The notes under the pieces: model-generated | Databases searched by the model: none | Told to the model about the DNA's origin: nothing | What the model saw: the letters and a program-made list of their open reading frames with translations, nothing else | Source of the DNA: Baffinella frigidus | Taxonomy: Eukaryota > Cryptophyceae > Cryptomonadales > Baffinellaceae | NCBI GenBank assembly: GCA_026770585.1 | Contig: MU646519.1 | Location: 81,242-112,368, forward strand | Direction: 5' to 3' | Length of the DNA stretch: 31,127 nt | Shown: piece after piece, positions 1 through 8,991 of the stretch | How the letters are laid out: each line of letters begins with the position of its first letter | Numbering within the stretch: the stretch's first letter is position 1 | Translations under genes and position numbers: made by a program

Positions 1-15
1 CCCTCTGTCTCTCGC

Positions 16-66
<51 letters not shown>
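1..66. repeat. CT microsatellite
   Basis: Nearly pure CT dinucleotide tract (about 30-60 is perfect). It lies in the intron upstream of the first recognisable CSP41 exon. Confidence 0.95.
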
Positions 67-69
<3 letters not shown>

Positions 70-130
70 CATCTGTTTTCCTGCCTGCGCTCCCTGAGAG
101 TGAGGGGGGAGGGAGGGGGGGGCAGAGGCT

Positions 131-201
131 GTGTGTGTGTGTGCGAGAGAGAGAGAGGGAGAGAGGGAGAGGGAGAGAGAGAGAGGGAGAGAGAGGGAGA
201 G
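131..201. repeat. GT then GA microsatellite ending at a splice acceptor
   Basis: A short GT run is followed by a GA-rich tract that continues to the AG at 200-201, the inferred acceptor of the first CSP41 exon. The tract is purine-rich on the coding strand, so this acceptor lacks a normal polypyrimidine tract. Confidence 0.85.
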
Positions 202-3200
202 GAACGTGTTCGACAACTGGGCCAAGGACAAGAGCTCGGTCGCCACCGTCGTCGGCCTCGCCAAGACTTGGTATGCCTCCCTGCCCCCCCTGCCCCCCCC
301 GTGTTTCCTTACACGAACCTTACCTGCAGCAACGTATCTTTAGTTATCTTGCTGACATCAGCACGACATTTAGAAGGACAAGAGCTCTGTCCGTCGTGGG
401 CCTTGCCCAAACTTGGTCTGTAGTCCCGACATCGAACATAATCTATCTTGGAAAAGTGTTAAAAAATCGAAAGAGTTGTACCACGATGTGCTTTATTGCG
501 ATAATAGTCCCGTAGTTTGCCCCAACATCCCGGGATGTACGCATCCTTCAGGGTTTAGGGTTTGGGGTGTGGTGTTAGGGGGGGGGCTCGCCTTTACTTA
601 ATAAAACCCGTGACCAGGGGCGTCAAGAGCTACACGTATGTCTCGTCAGGCGGGATGTACGAGTCCTTTGAGGTTTAGTGTTTTGGGTGTGGGATTTGGG
701 GTTTGGTTTTGGGGGGGCTCACCTTTACCTTGATGAAATTCAGGGGCGTCAAGTCCTACACGTATGTCTCGTCAGGCGGGATGTACCAGTCATCCGCAGA
801 TTCCCTCAACCTGAAACCTTAAATCCTGAACCCCAAACCCTAGAACCTGAACCTTAACTTGAACCTTAATCCCTAAACCCGAAACCAAACCCCAAACTCT
901 CAACCCCAAATCCGGAACCAGGGGCGTGAAGAGTTACACGTATGTCTCGTCAGGCGGGATGTACGAGTCATCCGCGCCCCAGCCCATGACCGAGGACGGC
1001 CCCACCAAGGCCACTGGTCAGGTACGTGACTGCTCGTGTCTGGACGTGTCTGGTACTATTTTTGGGTGTGCCCGGACGTGACTGGTACTGTTTTTGGTCT
1101 TATCCGGACGTGACTGGTACCATTTTCGGGTGTATCCGGACGTGACTGGTACAAAATTTTGGGCGTGACCGGGACGAGACCGGGTTTTAGGGTTTAGGGT
1201 TTCAAGAGCTACACGTACGTCTCGTCAGGCGGGATGCACGAGTCATCTGCGCCCCAGCCCATGACCGAAGACGGGCCCACCAAGGCCACTGGCCAGCTCC
1301 GTCTTAACACGCAACGTTTCGTTAAAAATATCGTTCTTGGTACAGATGAGCCCGGACGTGACCGCTCGTGTCCGGACGTGTCTGGTACTATTTTCGGTTG
1401 TGTCCGGACGTAACTGGTACTGTTTTCGGTCTTGCCTGGACGTGACTGCTACTGTTTTCGGTCTTGTCCGGACGTGACTGGTACAAACTTTTGGGCGTGA
1501 CCGGGACGAGACAGGGAGGGCCCACCAAGGCCACCGGCCAGGTACACACAACGTTTCGTCAAAAATTGTAATTGGTACACACCTCAAACCCTAAACCCTA
1601 ACCCCCCCACAGCGGGAAGTGGAGGAGTTCCTGGCATCCGAGGGGCTCCCGTGGACCGCCTTCCGCCCGCAGTACATCTACGGTCCTCCCAAAACCCCAA
1701 ACCCCAAACCCTAAAACCCCACACCACACACCGTACATCCACTTACAAGCCAATGGTGCCTTCGGGAATCGGTCCATCTAGACGATTCCCGTACAGATTG
1801 TGAATATTTTCACCGGTAACGTGACCAATATTCGAGGAGTTCTTGGCATCTGAGGGGCTCCCCTGGACCGCGTTCCGCCCGCAGTACATCTACGGTACCC
1901 CCCCAACTCGGTTTGGCATTCACTCGGTTTGAAACCCTACACTAAACCCTATACCCCAAATGCCTTCCGGGGTAGTTGGGACCTGCACCCAACCCCCAAC
2001 CCCCAAATACCAAATACCACATACCAAACGCCAAAGCCTAGTACATCTGGCATCCGAGGGGCTCCCGTGGACGGCCTTCCGCCCGCAGTACATCTACGGT
2101 ATACCCTAAACCCCAAACCCGAAACGTACATCTGCGGTACAGCTCACACCCCAAACGAGTTCCTTGCGGCCAAGGTTCTCCCGCGAACCCGAAACACCAA
2201 ACACCAAACACTAAACACCAAGCACCAAACCCCAAACCCCAAACCCTACACTAAACACCAAGCACCAAACCCCCAACCCCAAACCCTAACCTGTAATCCC
2301 GAAACGCAGGGCCGCAGACGAACAAGCGGGACTACATCGACAAACCCCAAACCCCAAACAACCACCACCAAATACTAAACATCAAACCACAAACCACAAA
2401 CAACCAACAACCAACACCAAATACTAAATATCAACCCCCAAATACCAAGCCCTAACCCCCAATGCGAAACGCAGGGCCGCAGACGAACAAGCGGGACTAC
2501 ATCGACTGGTTCTTCCACCGCATCTGCCGCGACAAGTCTCAACCCCAACCCCCAAACCCCTAAACTTCTTATTTCCCCACAGCGGGCTACGAAGGGATGT
2601 TTGGTCGGATTCTGACGAAGAGTCAATTGAAACGTCCATAGGAACAGACTATATCCCTGCGAGAGAGAAGCTTTGGCAGCGCACAGAGCCTTGTAGCAGG
2701 CGGGCAACCGTCTGCTAGGAGGCGGTGAGTCTGCTGCCTCGGGGGGGAGGGCAGTCGACCCGTGGGTGTGTCTTGGAAGGAAGAAAAAAACAACAGGGCG
2801 AACACTTTAGACGTTGTCTGAAGAGTCCGTTAGGATGTCCATAGGACCAGACTATATCCCTGCGGTATTGCCTACCGTAGGGGTTTACGGATTATTCACT
2901 CAGGGGTTATTCACGAAGTTTCTTCGAAGCTATGTGGATTACATCGACTGGTTCTTCCACCGCATCTACCGCTATCAGTAACCCCTAAACTCCAAACCCC
3001 GCACACTAAAACCCCAAACCCTGAACCCCAAACCCTAAACCCCAATCTCTCAAGACCTAAACCCCAAACCCTAACCTGTAACCCGAAACCCTAAACCCTG
3101 AACCCTAAACCCTAAACCCACATCTCTAAACCCCAACCCTAAACACTAAACCCTCAAACCTTAACCCTAAACCCTAAACCCTAAACCCTAAACCCCAAAC

Positions 3201-5471
3201 CCCAAACCCCAAACCCCAAACCCCAAACCCCAAACCCCCCCAAACCCCAGACCTATCCCGAGGTTGACCGCACCCGAAAGTTGATGAGTCGCATCCGAAA
3301 GTTGACGAGAGTCGCGTCCGGCAGGCCGTGCCCCGTGCCGGGCGACGGGTCCCAAAAGGTGTCTGTTTCGCGCGCCGAGGACGTCGCGTCCATGCTCGCG
3401 TCCGTCGTCGGTACACATCCCCGTCCCCAAAAGACGTCGTTTCACGGCTATCCGTCCGCGAACCGCTGCGTTTCGTGTGTTGATAGCCGCGAGACGGCGT
3501 GTTTTTATCACGTGACTCGGTGGAAAGGTGTCTGTTTCGCGTGCCGAGGACGTCGCGTCCATGCTCGCGTCCGTTGTCGGTACACATCTCCGTCCCCGAA
3601 CTGCTGCGTTTCGTGTGTTGATACCCGCGAACCGGTGGGTGATTGGGACGCGACTCAGTGGAAAGGCAAAGTGTCGCAAAGCGCTTTGCAGAGAAGAATA
3701 ATTCAAATCGGTCAATGTTGACGGCTCTGGTGCAAAAACGTCAACTTTTACGCGTCGTTTCGCAAGGCGGCTTTTCATCCACACCGCTCTGGGTTTCTGA
3801 ATGTTTTTTCGACTCTGCAGGGAAGGAGGGTGAGGCGTCTGGGCAGGTTTTCAACTGCGGCACCGACACGTGCGTACCCTAACCCCATAAACTCTTACAC
3901 CTAAACCCTAAACCCTGAACCCTAAATCCTGAACCCTAAATCCTGAACCCTGAACCCTAAATCCTCAACCCTAAACCCTAAATTCTAACCCCTAAACTCC
4001 AAACCCCAAACCCCAAAACCTAAACCCTAAGCCCGAAACCCCAAAACCTAAACCCTCAACCCTAAACCCCAAGCCCCAAACCAGGTTCTACTCATACGCG
4101 GAGATCTGCAACATGGTTGGGAAGGTCGTCGGAAAGGTACCCTAAACCCTAAATCCTAAACCCCAAACTCTAAACCCTAAACTCCAAACCCCAAACCCTT
4201 AACCCCAAATCCCAAACCCCAAACCCCAAACCCTAAACCCTAAACCCCAAACCCCAAACCCCAAACCCCACACCCCACACCCCACACCCCAAACCCCAAC
4301 CCCAAAACCCTAAACCCTAAACCCCTAAACCCTAACGCCAAACGCCAAACCCCAAAACCCAAACCCTAAAACAGGAGGCGAAGATCATGTCCTACAACCC
4401 TAAGGATGTCGAGCTGCCCAAGGTGAACCTTAAACCTTAGCTGAGCCTTAAACCTTGAACCTTCAACCAGAAAGGGCTTCCGGGTTTAGCTAAACCCTAA
4501 ACCCTAAACCCTGAACCCTGAATCCTAAATCCGAACCTTGAACCCTGAAACCCTAAACCCTGAACCCTGAAACCTTAAACCCGAACCCTGGACCCTAAAC
4601 CTGAACCCTGATCCCTAAAACCCTGATCCCTCAACATAGCTCTTCCTCACTTAATCTGGGCTCCGCATTAAATATATGTAGATGCTCTGTGTACCACACG
4701 AGGCTATCTATGCGAACAAAATAAAAGGGAGTTTTAGGGTTTTGTGGGGGAAATGGTCACGTGTCGCGCCGCTGAGCGGCGCGACTTGTGTAAAGTCGCT
4801 GCTTTTCATCTGAAAATTACTACACACGTTTACAATCGACATTTATTCTGTTCGCATAGGTAGCCTCGTGTGGTACTGCAGCGTTCGTACGGAGTCCTCG
4901 TATAAATATATTTAATGAGCAGCCCAGATTAACTGAGGCAGATCTAGAAGGTCGGTTTGGAAAGCGCTTTTCTGTGAGGGTTTGTAAAGCTGCGTCAAGA
5001 CGCTTTCCTGGAGCCATTTATGCCCCAGCTTGACACACACTTTCCCACCTCCGACAGGGGTTCTTCCCGTTCCGCGACAAATCGTTCTACGTCTCCCCGG
5101 CCAAGGCACAGGCGGCGCTCGGGTGGAAGACCTCCTCCACCCTCGAGGCGGACCTCGGGTACGAAACCCTCAACGCCAACAAACCCTAATCCACAAACCC
5201 TATTTCGCGCAGCGCTTAGCTCTTTACTAGCGCTGCGCTCAGCTCTTCACCAGCGTCCTACATATGTTCTCTTCGTTGATAGTATATGAGCGACGTTGAG
5301 CCTACCGACACGGGTGTCAGCGGTTGAGGTTCTAGGGGGTGGGGTTTAGGGTTCAGGGTCCAGGGTCCCGCGATGAATCGTTCGACGTATCGTTCTACGT
5401 GGCAAAGGCACAGGCGGCGCTCGGGTGGAAGACGTCCTCGACCCTCGAGGCGGACCTCGGGTGCCGAACCC

Positions 5472-5517
<46 letters not shown>

Positions 5518-7284
5518 ACCCTATTTCGCGCGCTAGTGTCCTAGGCGTTAGGGTTCCAGGGGTTGGGGTCGAGGGGTCTCTCTCTGACGCGACAAATCGT
5601 TCTACGTCTCCCCGGCCAAGGCACAGGCGGCGCTCGGCTGGAAGACCTCCTCGAACCTCGAGGCGGACCTCGGGTGCCGAACCCCTCAACCCTCAACGGG
5701 AATTGGCATGCGGTGTTGGACGACGGTGCCACGCCAGAGTCTTCGAAGGGGTCGCCAAAAGTCGATTTCCCCTGAAGGCAGTTGTTTTCAAAAGTCAAAT
5801 ACCGTATCCACATACGGGTTTTAAAAAATAACCCCCTCCTCCACTCTGGCGTGGTGGGGCCTAGCGCTCCTAGCGTACGGTGTAGGACTGCGGTGGGCCC
5901 TAGTGCTCCTAGGCTCCTAGGAAGGCACTCGGGTGGAAGACGTCCTCGACCCTCGAGGCGGACCTCGGGTACTCCCAACAAACCCTAAACCCTAATCCTA
6001 ATCCTTAAACCCTATTACACGCAGCTTAGCTCTTCACTAGCACTGCGCCCGCGCGCAGCGCGAGTGTCCTAGGTGTAAAGGGTTAGGGTTCTAGGGGCTG
6101 GGGTATAGGGTTCAGGGATTAGGGTTGAGGGTTCCGTGATAAATCGTGAGCAGGACCTCGGGAGCGCCCTCCTCCTCCTCAAATCATTCAATTTCGAACC
6201 CCTAGACACTCAACACTTAAAGTCCTAAACACTGAACCCTAAACCCTCAAACCTAAACCCTGAACCCTGAACCCTAAACCCTAAACCCTAAACCCTAAAC
6301 CCCCAAATCCTAAACCCTAAACCCTAAACCCTAAACCCTAGCCCCTAAACCCCAAACCCTAATCGATTTCAAACCCCTGAACCCTGAACCCTAGACTCCA
6401 CACCCCAAACCCTAAACTCCACACCCCAAACACTGAATCTCAGACCCTAAACCCTAATGCCTAATCCAGGTGGTACTACGACTCGTACAAGGCCGCGGGT
6501 CTTGACAAGAAGGTCTCACCCCTAGCCCCTAAACCCTAAAATGCTTTTCCTGCAGTCCTTTCTACGGAAGGGCGTGTCGTTGGCGTTTGGTGGGAGAAAT
6601 TAAAACCTAAAGGACCTAAACCCTAAGACCCTAAACCCTAAACCCTGCAATTCTTCGCGGGCCTTGACAAGAAGGTCTTAACCCTAAAACCTAAACCCTA
6701 AACCCTAAATCCTAAATCCTAAACCCTAAAACCTAAACCCTAAACTCTAGACCCTAGACCCTAAACCCTAATTCCTAAATCCTAAACCCTAAACCCTAAA
6801 CCCTAAACCCTCAACTTTGAACCCTAAACCCTAAACCCCCAAACCCTAAACCCTACACCCTAATCCCTAAACCCTAAATCCTAAACCCTAAGACTCTAAA
6901 CCCTCAACCCTGCAACCAGCCTCAAGTGGCCATAAACGGCGCTTCCACATCCCTAAGCGGCGCCTCACCCTCCACAAAAAGCGTTTCCCATAAACGACGT
7001 TTCCCATAAACGGCGCTTCTCTTAAAAGGCGCTTCCCTTCAACGGCTCTTCCCATAAACGGCGCTTCCCTTGAACGACGCTTCCCTTAAAAGGCGCTTCC
7101 CCTAAACGGCTCTTCCCTTGAAAGGCGCTTCCCTTGAACGACGCTTCCCTTAAAAGGCGTTTTCCCTAAACGGCTCTTCCCTTAAACGGCGCTTCCCTTA
7201 AAACGGCGCTTCCAATTAACTCCGCTTCCCCCGCAGGAAATGGTCTTCACGGATGACGACCTCGCGCTCGGCGTCGCCAAGTAA
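202..7284 (+). CDS. CSP41: CSP41-like chloroplast stem-loop RNA-binding protein, 3' part (11 exons)
   Basis: Exons: 202-270, 922-1021, 1613-1682, 2475-2535, 3325-3410, 3821-3869, 4085-4136, 4375-4422, 5058-5158, 6470-6512, 7237-7284 (TAA). All ten introns are GT-AG and every junction keeps frame, giving 241 residues. The protein matches the C-terminal two thirds of CSP41 proteins, atypical SDR-fold RNA-binding/endonuclease proteins of the plastid that associate with ribosomes and transcripts. Landmarks in order: YVSSGGMY, GLPWTAFRPQYIYG, DYIDWFFHR, PVPGDGSQ, AEDVASML, GQVFNCGTDT, YNPKDVELPK, FPFRDKSFYV, ALGWKTSSTL and the C-terminal MVFTDDDLALG. The Rossmann glycine motif and transit peptide must lie upstream of the window. 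Exon 6 is ended at 3869 (donor GTGCGT) because only this keeps frame into exon 7. Introns are telomere-like repeats plus exon relics. Whether the relics are ever spliced in is unknown. Confidence 0.93.
374..415 (+). pseudogene. Broken copy of CSP41 exon 202-270
   Basis: It repeats the KDKSS...VGLAKT part of the upstream exon and keeps a GT at its end. It has lost about nine bases in the middle and shows several substitutions that change the frame, so it cannot replace the intact exon. Confidence 0.8.
545..720. repeat. G-rich telomere-like repeats in CSP41 intron
   Basis: Degenerate TTTAGGG/TTTGGGG units read on the plus strand, opposite to the C-rich orientation that dominates this gene. They flank the first exon-2 relic. 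Confidence 0.8.
618..672 (+). pseudogene. CSP41 exon 2 relic, copy 1
   Basis: It starts after an intact CAG acceptor and encodes GVKSYTYVSSGGMYES in frame, then diverges (FE followed by GTTTAG). The 3' half of the exon is missing. Confidence 0.88.
744..804 (+). pseudogene. CSP41 exon 2 relic, copy 2
   Basis: It follows a CAG acceptor and encodes GVKSYTYVSSGGMYQSSA before diverging. No donor is visible. It shares the acceptor-side context with copy 1 and with the functional exon at 922. Confidence 0.88.
805..915. repeat. C-rich telomere-like repeats
   Basis: Irregular CCCTAAA, CCTGAAC and CCCCAAA units lead straight to the acceptor of exon 922-1021. Confidence 0.85.
1036..1170. repeat. Minisatellite around GGACGTGACTGGTAC, first block
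   Basis: Units of about 38-42 bp carry GGACGTG(A/T)CTGGTAC. The block begins at the donor of exon 2 and is repeated after exon-2 copy 3 (about 1355-1500), so exon and intron start were duplicated together. Confidence 0.85.
1202..1296 (+). pseudogene. CSP41 exon 2 relic, copy 3 (nearly full length)
   Basis: It covers KSYTYVSSGGMHESSAPQ through TKATGQ, almost identical to 922-1021. It has no acceptor (telomere-like TTTAGGG replaces it) and its donor GT is replaced by CT. Confidence 0.9.
1297..1354. repeat. Short insertion with ACGCAACGTTTCGTTAA
   Basis: This segment separates exon-2 copy 3 from its minisatellite. Related sequence occurs at 1546-1580 and in inverted form around 24124-24215, suggesting a small mobile or dispersed element. 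Confidence 0.45.
1355..1505. repeat. Minisatellite around GGACGTGACTGGTAC, second block
   Basis: Second copy of the 1036-1170 array, with one more unit and scattered substitutions. It is followed by a further exon-2 3'-end relic. Confidence 0.85.
1516..1541 (+). pseudogene. CSP41 exon 2 relic, copy 4 (3' end only)
   Basis: It encodes GPTKATGQ and is followed by GTACAC, so it keeps a usable donor but has no 5' part. Confidence 0.8.
1832..1894 (+). pseudogene. CSP41 exon 3 relic, copy 1
   Basis: Encodes EEFLASEGLPWTAFRPQYIY in frame and keeps the donor (GGTACC). It lacks the acceptor and first codons of exon 1613-1682. Several third-position changes are synonymous. Confidence 0.88.
2047..2098 (+). 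pseudogene. CSP41 exon 3 relic, copy 2
   Basis: Encodes LASEGLPWTAFRPQYIY and ends at GGTATA, a possible donor. Its 5' part is absent. Confidence 0.88.
2310..2341 (+). pseudogene. CSP41 exon 4 relic, copy 1
   Basis: It starts after the same ACGCAG acceptor as the functional exon 2475-2535 and encodes PQTNKRDYID, then breaks off into CCCCAAA repeats. Confidence 0.88.
2577..2937. mobile_element. Family C inverted-repeat element in CSP41 intron 4 (degenerate)
   Basis: The left end has CCACAGCGGGCTACGAAGGG and the right end has TTATTCACGAAGTTTCTTCG then TATGTGG. Both match the ends of better copies at 17646-17807 and 19608-19771. The interior holds a direct repeat (about 2613-2660 and 2818-2865). 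The right end abuts an exon 4 relic. Confidence 0.65.
2937..2972 (+). pseudogene. CSP41 exon 4 relic, copy 2
   Basis: Encodes DYIDWFFHRIYR. Its 5' edge coincides with the end of the inverted-repeat element at 2577-2937, and no GT donor follows directly. Confidence 0.85.
2980..3245. repeat. C-rich telomere-like repeats
   Basis: CCCTAAA units pass into a perfect CCCCAAA run (about 3190-3235). No other content is visible. Confidence 0.9.
3411..3700. repeat. Tandem segmental duplication of exon 5 and its 3' flank
   Basis: The segment after the exon 5 donor (containing GCTGCGTTTCGTGTGTTGAT and GTGGAAAGG) repeats roughly every 170-200 bp, carrying a second exon 5 copy at 3521-3579 and a third trace near 3655-3680. 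Confidence 0.8.
3521..3579 (+). pseudogene. CSP41 exon 5 copy
   Basis: Encodes KVSVSRAEDVASMLASVV exactly as in exon 3325-3410, with the same GTACAC donor. Its 5' part (PCPVPGDGSQ) is replaced by unrelated sequence, and no matching acceptor is evident. Confidence 0.9.
3880..4640. repeat. C-rich telomere-like repeats in introns 6-8
   Basis: CCCTAAA, CCCTGAA, CCCCAAA and CCCCACA units fill the intron space between exons 3821-3869, 4085-4136 and 4375-4422 and run on to about 4640. Confidence 0.92.
4651..4932. mobile_element. Long inverted-repeat element in CSP41 intron 8
   Basis: Arms of roughly 80 bp: TTAATCTGGGCT at the left pairs with AGCCCAGATTAA at the right, and ACCACACGAGGCTA pairs with TAGCCTCGTGTGG. 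The centre has a GC hairpin (CGCCGCTGAGCGGCG) and the motif TTACTACACA. There is no coding capacity, so it is non-autonomous. Confidence 0.8.
5368..5460 (+). pseudogene. CSP41 exon 9 relic, copy 1
   Basis: Encodes VSFYVAKAQAALGWKTSSTL and the end of the exon with a GTGCCG donor. It has lost SP before AKAQ and the true acceptor side. An in-phase acceptor is not visible. Confidence 0.88.
5588..5673 (+). pseudogene. CSP41 exon 9 relic, copy 2
   Basis: It is nearly identical to exon 5058-5158 from RDKSFYVSPAKAQAAL onward. A TGA lies just upstream in frame and the FFPF start is missing. Donor GTGCCG is kept. Confidence 0.9.
5729..5854. mobile_element. Family G element with CCACGCCAGAGT ends
   Basis: CCACGCCAGAGT at 5729 and its exact inverse ACTCTGGCGTGG at 5843-5854. 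Related left ends begin at 20208 and 30128 and share TTCGAAGGGG...GCCAAAAGTC. Non-autonomous. It lies between two exon 9 relics. Confidence 0.75.
5922..5968 (+). pseudogene. CSP41 exon 9 relic, copy 3
   Basis: Encodes ALGWKTSSTLEADLG with a GTACTC donor. The first half is missing, and the CAGGCGGCG just before it in other copies is deleted. Confidence 0.88.
6131..6162 (+). pseudogene. CSP41 exon 9 relic, copy 4 (remnant)
   Basis: GTTCCGTGATAAATCGT resembles the FRDKS part of exon 9 and is fused to GGACCTCGGG from its end. The middle is lost. This is weak because the matching blocks are short. Confidence 0.5.
6225..6460. repeat. C-rich telomere-like repeats
   Basis: Mostly CCCTAAA with CCCTGAA and CTCCACACCC variants up to the acceptor of exon 10. 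Confidence 0.92.
6556..6616. repeat. Short dispersed repeat with GGGAGAAATTAAAACC
   Basis: The stretch from CTACGGAAGG to AAAGGACCTAAA matches 11897-11957. A similar pattern occurs at 8968-9002. Its nature is unknown. Confidence 0.55.
6657..6674 (+). pseudogene. CSP41 exon 10 relic
   Basis: Encodes AGLDKK and is followed by GTCTTA, copying the 3' end and donor of exon 6470-6512. The rest of the exon is absent. Confidence 0.8.
6680..6915. repeat. C-rich telomere-like repeats
   Basis: CCCTAAA-dominated array between the exon 10 relic and the 16-bp minisatellite. Confidence 0.92.
6931..7226. repeat. Minisatellite, about 16-bp unit CGGCGCTTCCCTTAAA
   Basis: About 18 imperfect units end just before the acceptor of the last CSP41 exon. 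The CTTCCC blocks make up the pyrimidine-rich stretch upstream of that acceptor. Confidence 0.9.
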
Positions 7285-7380
7285 ACTGATTCTGCCAAAA
7301 GTCAACTCGCTCTGCGAAAAGTACACTCGCGTTGCGACAAGTAAACCCGCGTCGCGGAAAGTACCCGTGCATCGAACAAC
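7264..7380. repeat. Tandem repeat spanning the CSP41 stop codon
   Basis: GCGTCGCCAAGTAAAC at the stop is followed by four or five diverged 20-21 bp units (for example TGCGAAAAGTACACTCGCGT). The coding end and the first 3' UTR bases appear to belong to one small array. Confidence 0.75.
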
Positions 7381-7440
7381 GTATGCGCTTGCAAACGCCG
7401 CGCCCAGACTTGGGCCGGTTCCAACTTTTAGGATGGGGGT

Positions 7441-7547
7441 TATCTTTTAAGTGGCCAGTAGGCTCAGACGCCCTACCGTAGGGCCCTCTAGGACCTGCCT
7501 ATGACCTCTTGGCCCTCAGATTTGTCGGCATGGGCACTTGAGGGATA
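7441..7547. mobile_element. Family A element (TATCCCTTAAGTGGCC ends), diverged
   Basis: Left TATCTTTTAAGTGGCCAG and right GGGCACTTGAGGGATA. The middle has CCCTACCGTAGGGCCCT and AGGACCT. About 107 bp, no coding capacity. Confidence 0.8.
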
Positions 7548-7570
7548 GAACGGTTTTAAGCGCCTTACAT

Positions 7571-7602
7571 GTATTGTATTGTATTGTATTGTATTGTATT
7601 GT
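7571..7602. repeat. TGTAT pentanucleotide microsatellite
   Basis: Six to seven tandem TGTAT units. Confidence 0.95.
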
Positions 7603-8781
7603 TGTCGGGCCACAGCCAGTACATGTAGTGGTCGCCCCGGTACAAACCCTGCCAAGGTTAGTCCACAGGCATGGGACTCGCCCCATGTGCACGAGCTCAG
7701 ACTGGCTTACTCCCGCTAGCGCGCATGCTGGTGTGTTGGGGGACATGGCGGACGCATGGCCTCTGGCCAAGCAGGCCCCCCTCCTCTCCTTCACACCGCA
7801 GCTACAGGGGTACCTCGCTCGTAAGAAACCGCCTCCACCTGGGACCCTACAGTACATTTATCTCAAGGCTCCGGCGAGACCGACGTGGTGTGTGGCACAA
7901 CGGGGAGCAGCACCGTGCTAGGTTGTGATTGGTAGTGTGATGTATCCACACTCTCTCTACATGGGTAGATAGGATTTGTTTGGTTGAACGCTTTGAGCTA
8001 CGTTCAAGGTGTTTTTTTCATCGTTACTCTTGAGCAACGGCGGGTGATCTGTGAGAAATGGAGAGCTAAGAGGTTCCGGATTGCTCGCCAAACGGGATCC
8101 GCGCACGCGGAACCGCTAACTGTAGTCCCCAGGACTACGGCAAAACAACCCCACCCCCCTTCTCCGTGAGGCCTCAGGACCAACCCGAGGGGTTATCACA
8201 ATCCATGTTGCACCAGCCGAAGCCGCTACAAAATGCTGGCAATAACACATCCCGGGACCAGCGTCGGGCACCGAGCCTCAATCGCACCTCACCTCGCACC
8301 ACACAGGCACGAGCGGAAGAACTCACCGGTCGCGCGACGCGCCGTGCCGGCCTCTTGCGCCATCCCGGCCCGTGGCCTGGCGACGACACCATGAGGCATG
8401 CAGCTTGGTTCAGAAAGTAGATATATTTGCTCAACAGCAAAGTTATCCCGTCTTTACTCCAATGTCGTTGAACTGAAACACTTTGTTTGGAACCACCTGG
8501 AGCCCCGTTTTGTCTGTTCAAGATTCTGCTCAGTTTGCTCGTAACGGATCTCCTTGAAATTTGTTACGAGTCCCTGACCCTATCTCCTTTGCGGGGGAAA
8601 GTCCACGTTTTTCGGACCGAGTTTTTGCGCCGAGTCGTTACGAGCATGTGGGATTCCCAGAAATCCTGTCCTTTCAGCGTTTTGCTTCGTGGCAGATTCT
8701 CGAACGGTGGCCCTTGCTGTGCGAGAGTTGCCTAAACCTCATCCCTGAACCCTCAACCCTCAACCCTCAACCCTCAACCAG
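7603..8781. other. Region without a recognisable gene
   Basis: It holds half of a family B element (7805-7860: CAGGGGTACCTCGCTCGTAAGAAACC with no right end), a small hairpin (8538-8570, GCTCGTAACG/TTGTTACGAG) and short open frames on both strands. A frame from 8487 could join the next exon in phase through a GT at 8728, but nothing identifies it as coding. Confidence 0.5.
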
Positions 8782-8991
8782 GATCAAAACACGACGCTCC
8801 AAATCCTCGGAGAAATCGGCTCCGCCTCGCAGTCTGCGCCCCTCAGCATCGGCCAGTCGCGCAAGCTACCCTTTCCGCGCGCGTGGCTCAACGCCAGCAC
8901 AGGGGGGCTTGATGTGATCCGAAAGGAAGCATGGTCTTTCTACAGAACCAGTTCCGGTGTCCGCCTATGTTGGGAGCTCGAAGAACCTTAA
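8782..8991 (+). CDS. Unrecognised exon after a telomere-like acceptor
   Basis: A CCCTCAA array ends in CAG at 8779-8781, then 69 open codons run to TAA. The peptide looks protein-like: TLQILGEIGSASQSAPLSIG, then RKLPFPRAWLNAST, VIRKEAWSFYRTSSGVRL and CWELEEP. A diverged copy of its end at 9642-9708 has CAA where this one has TAA and stays open (WELEEPQGPKKDESLARPRP). The TAA may therefore be a degenerative stop or a genuine end. I do not recognise the family. Upstream exons are not identified. Confidence 0.45.
   Translation, partial: DQNTTLQILGEIGSASQSAPLSIGQSRKLPFPRAWLNASTGGLDVIRKEAWSFYRTSSGVRLCWELEEP

Larger units (their letters stand above)
1926..2460. repeat. C-rich telomere-like repeats with exon fragments
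   Basis: CCCTAAA/CCCCAAA/ACCAAAC units fill most of the intron between exons 3 and 4. Exon 3 relics (2047-2098, fragments near 2126 and 2155) and an exon 4 relic (2310-2341) are embedded in it. Confidence 0.85.

Noticed and set aside
1929-2378. Frame rich in NPKPQTPNPKP in the CSP41 intron
   Set aside because: Translation of CCCCAAA/CCCTAAA repeats.
3821-3872. CSP41 exon 6 ending at TGC before GTACCC
   Set aside because: It breaks frame into exon 7. The donor GTGCGT three bases earlier keeps frame and has a better donor sequence.
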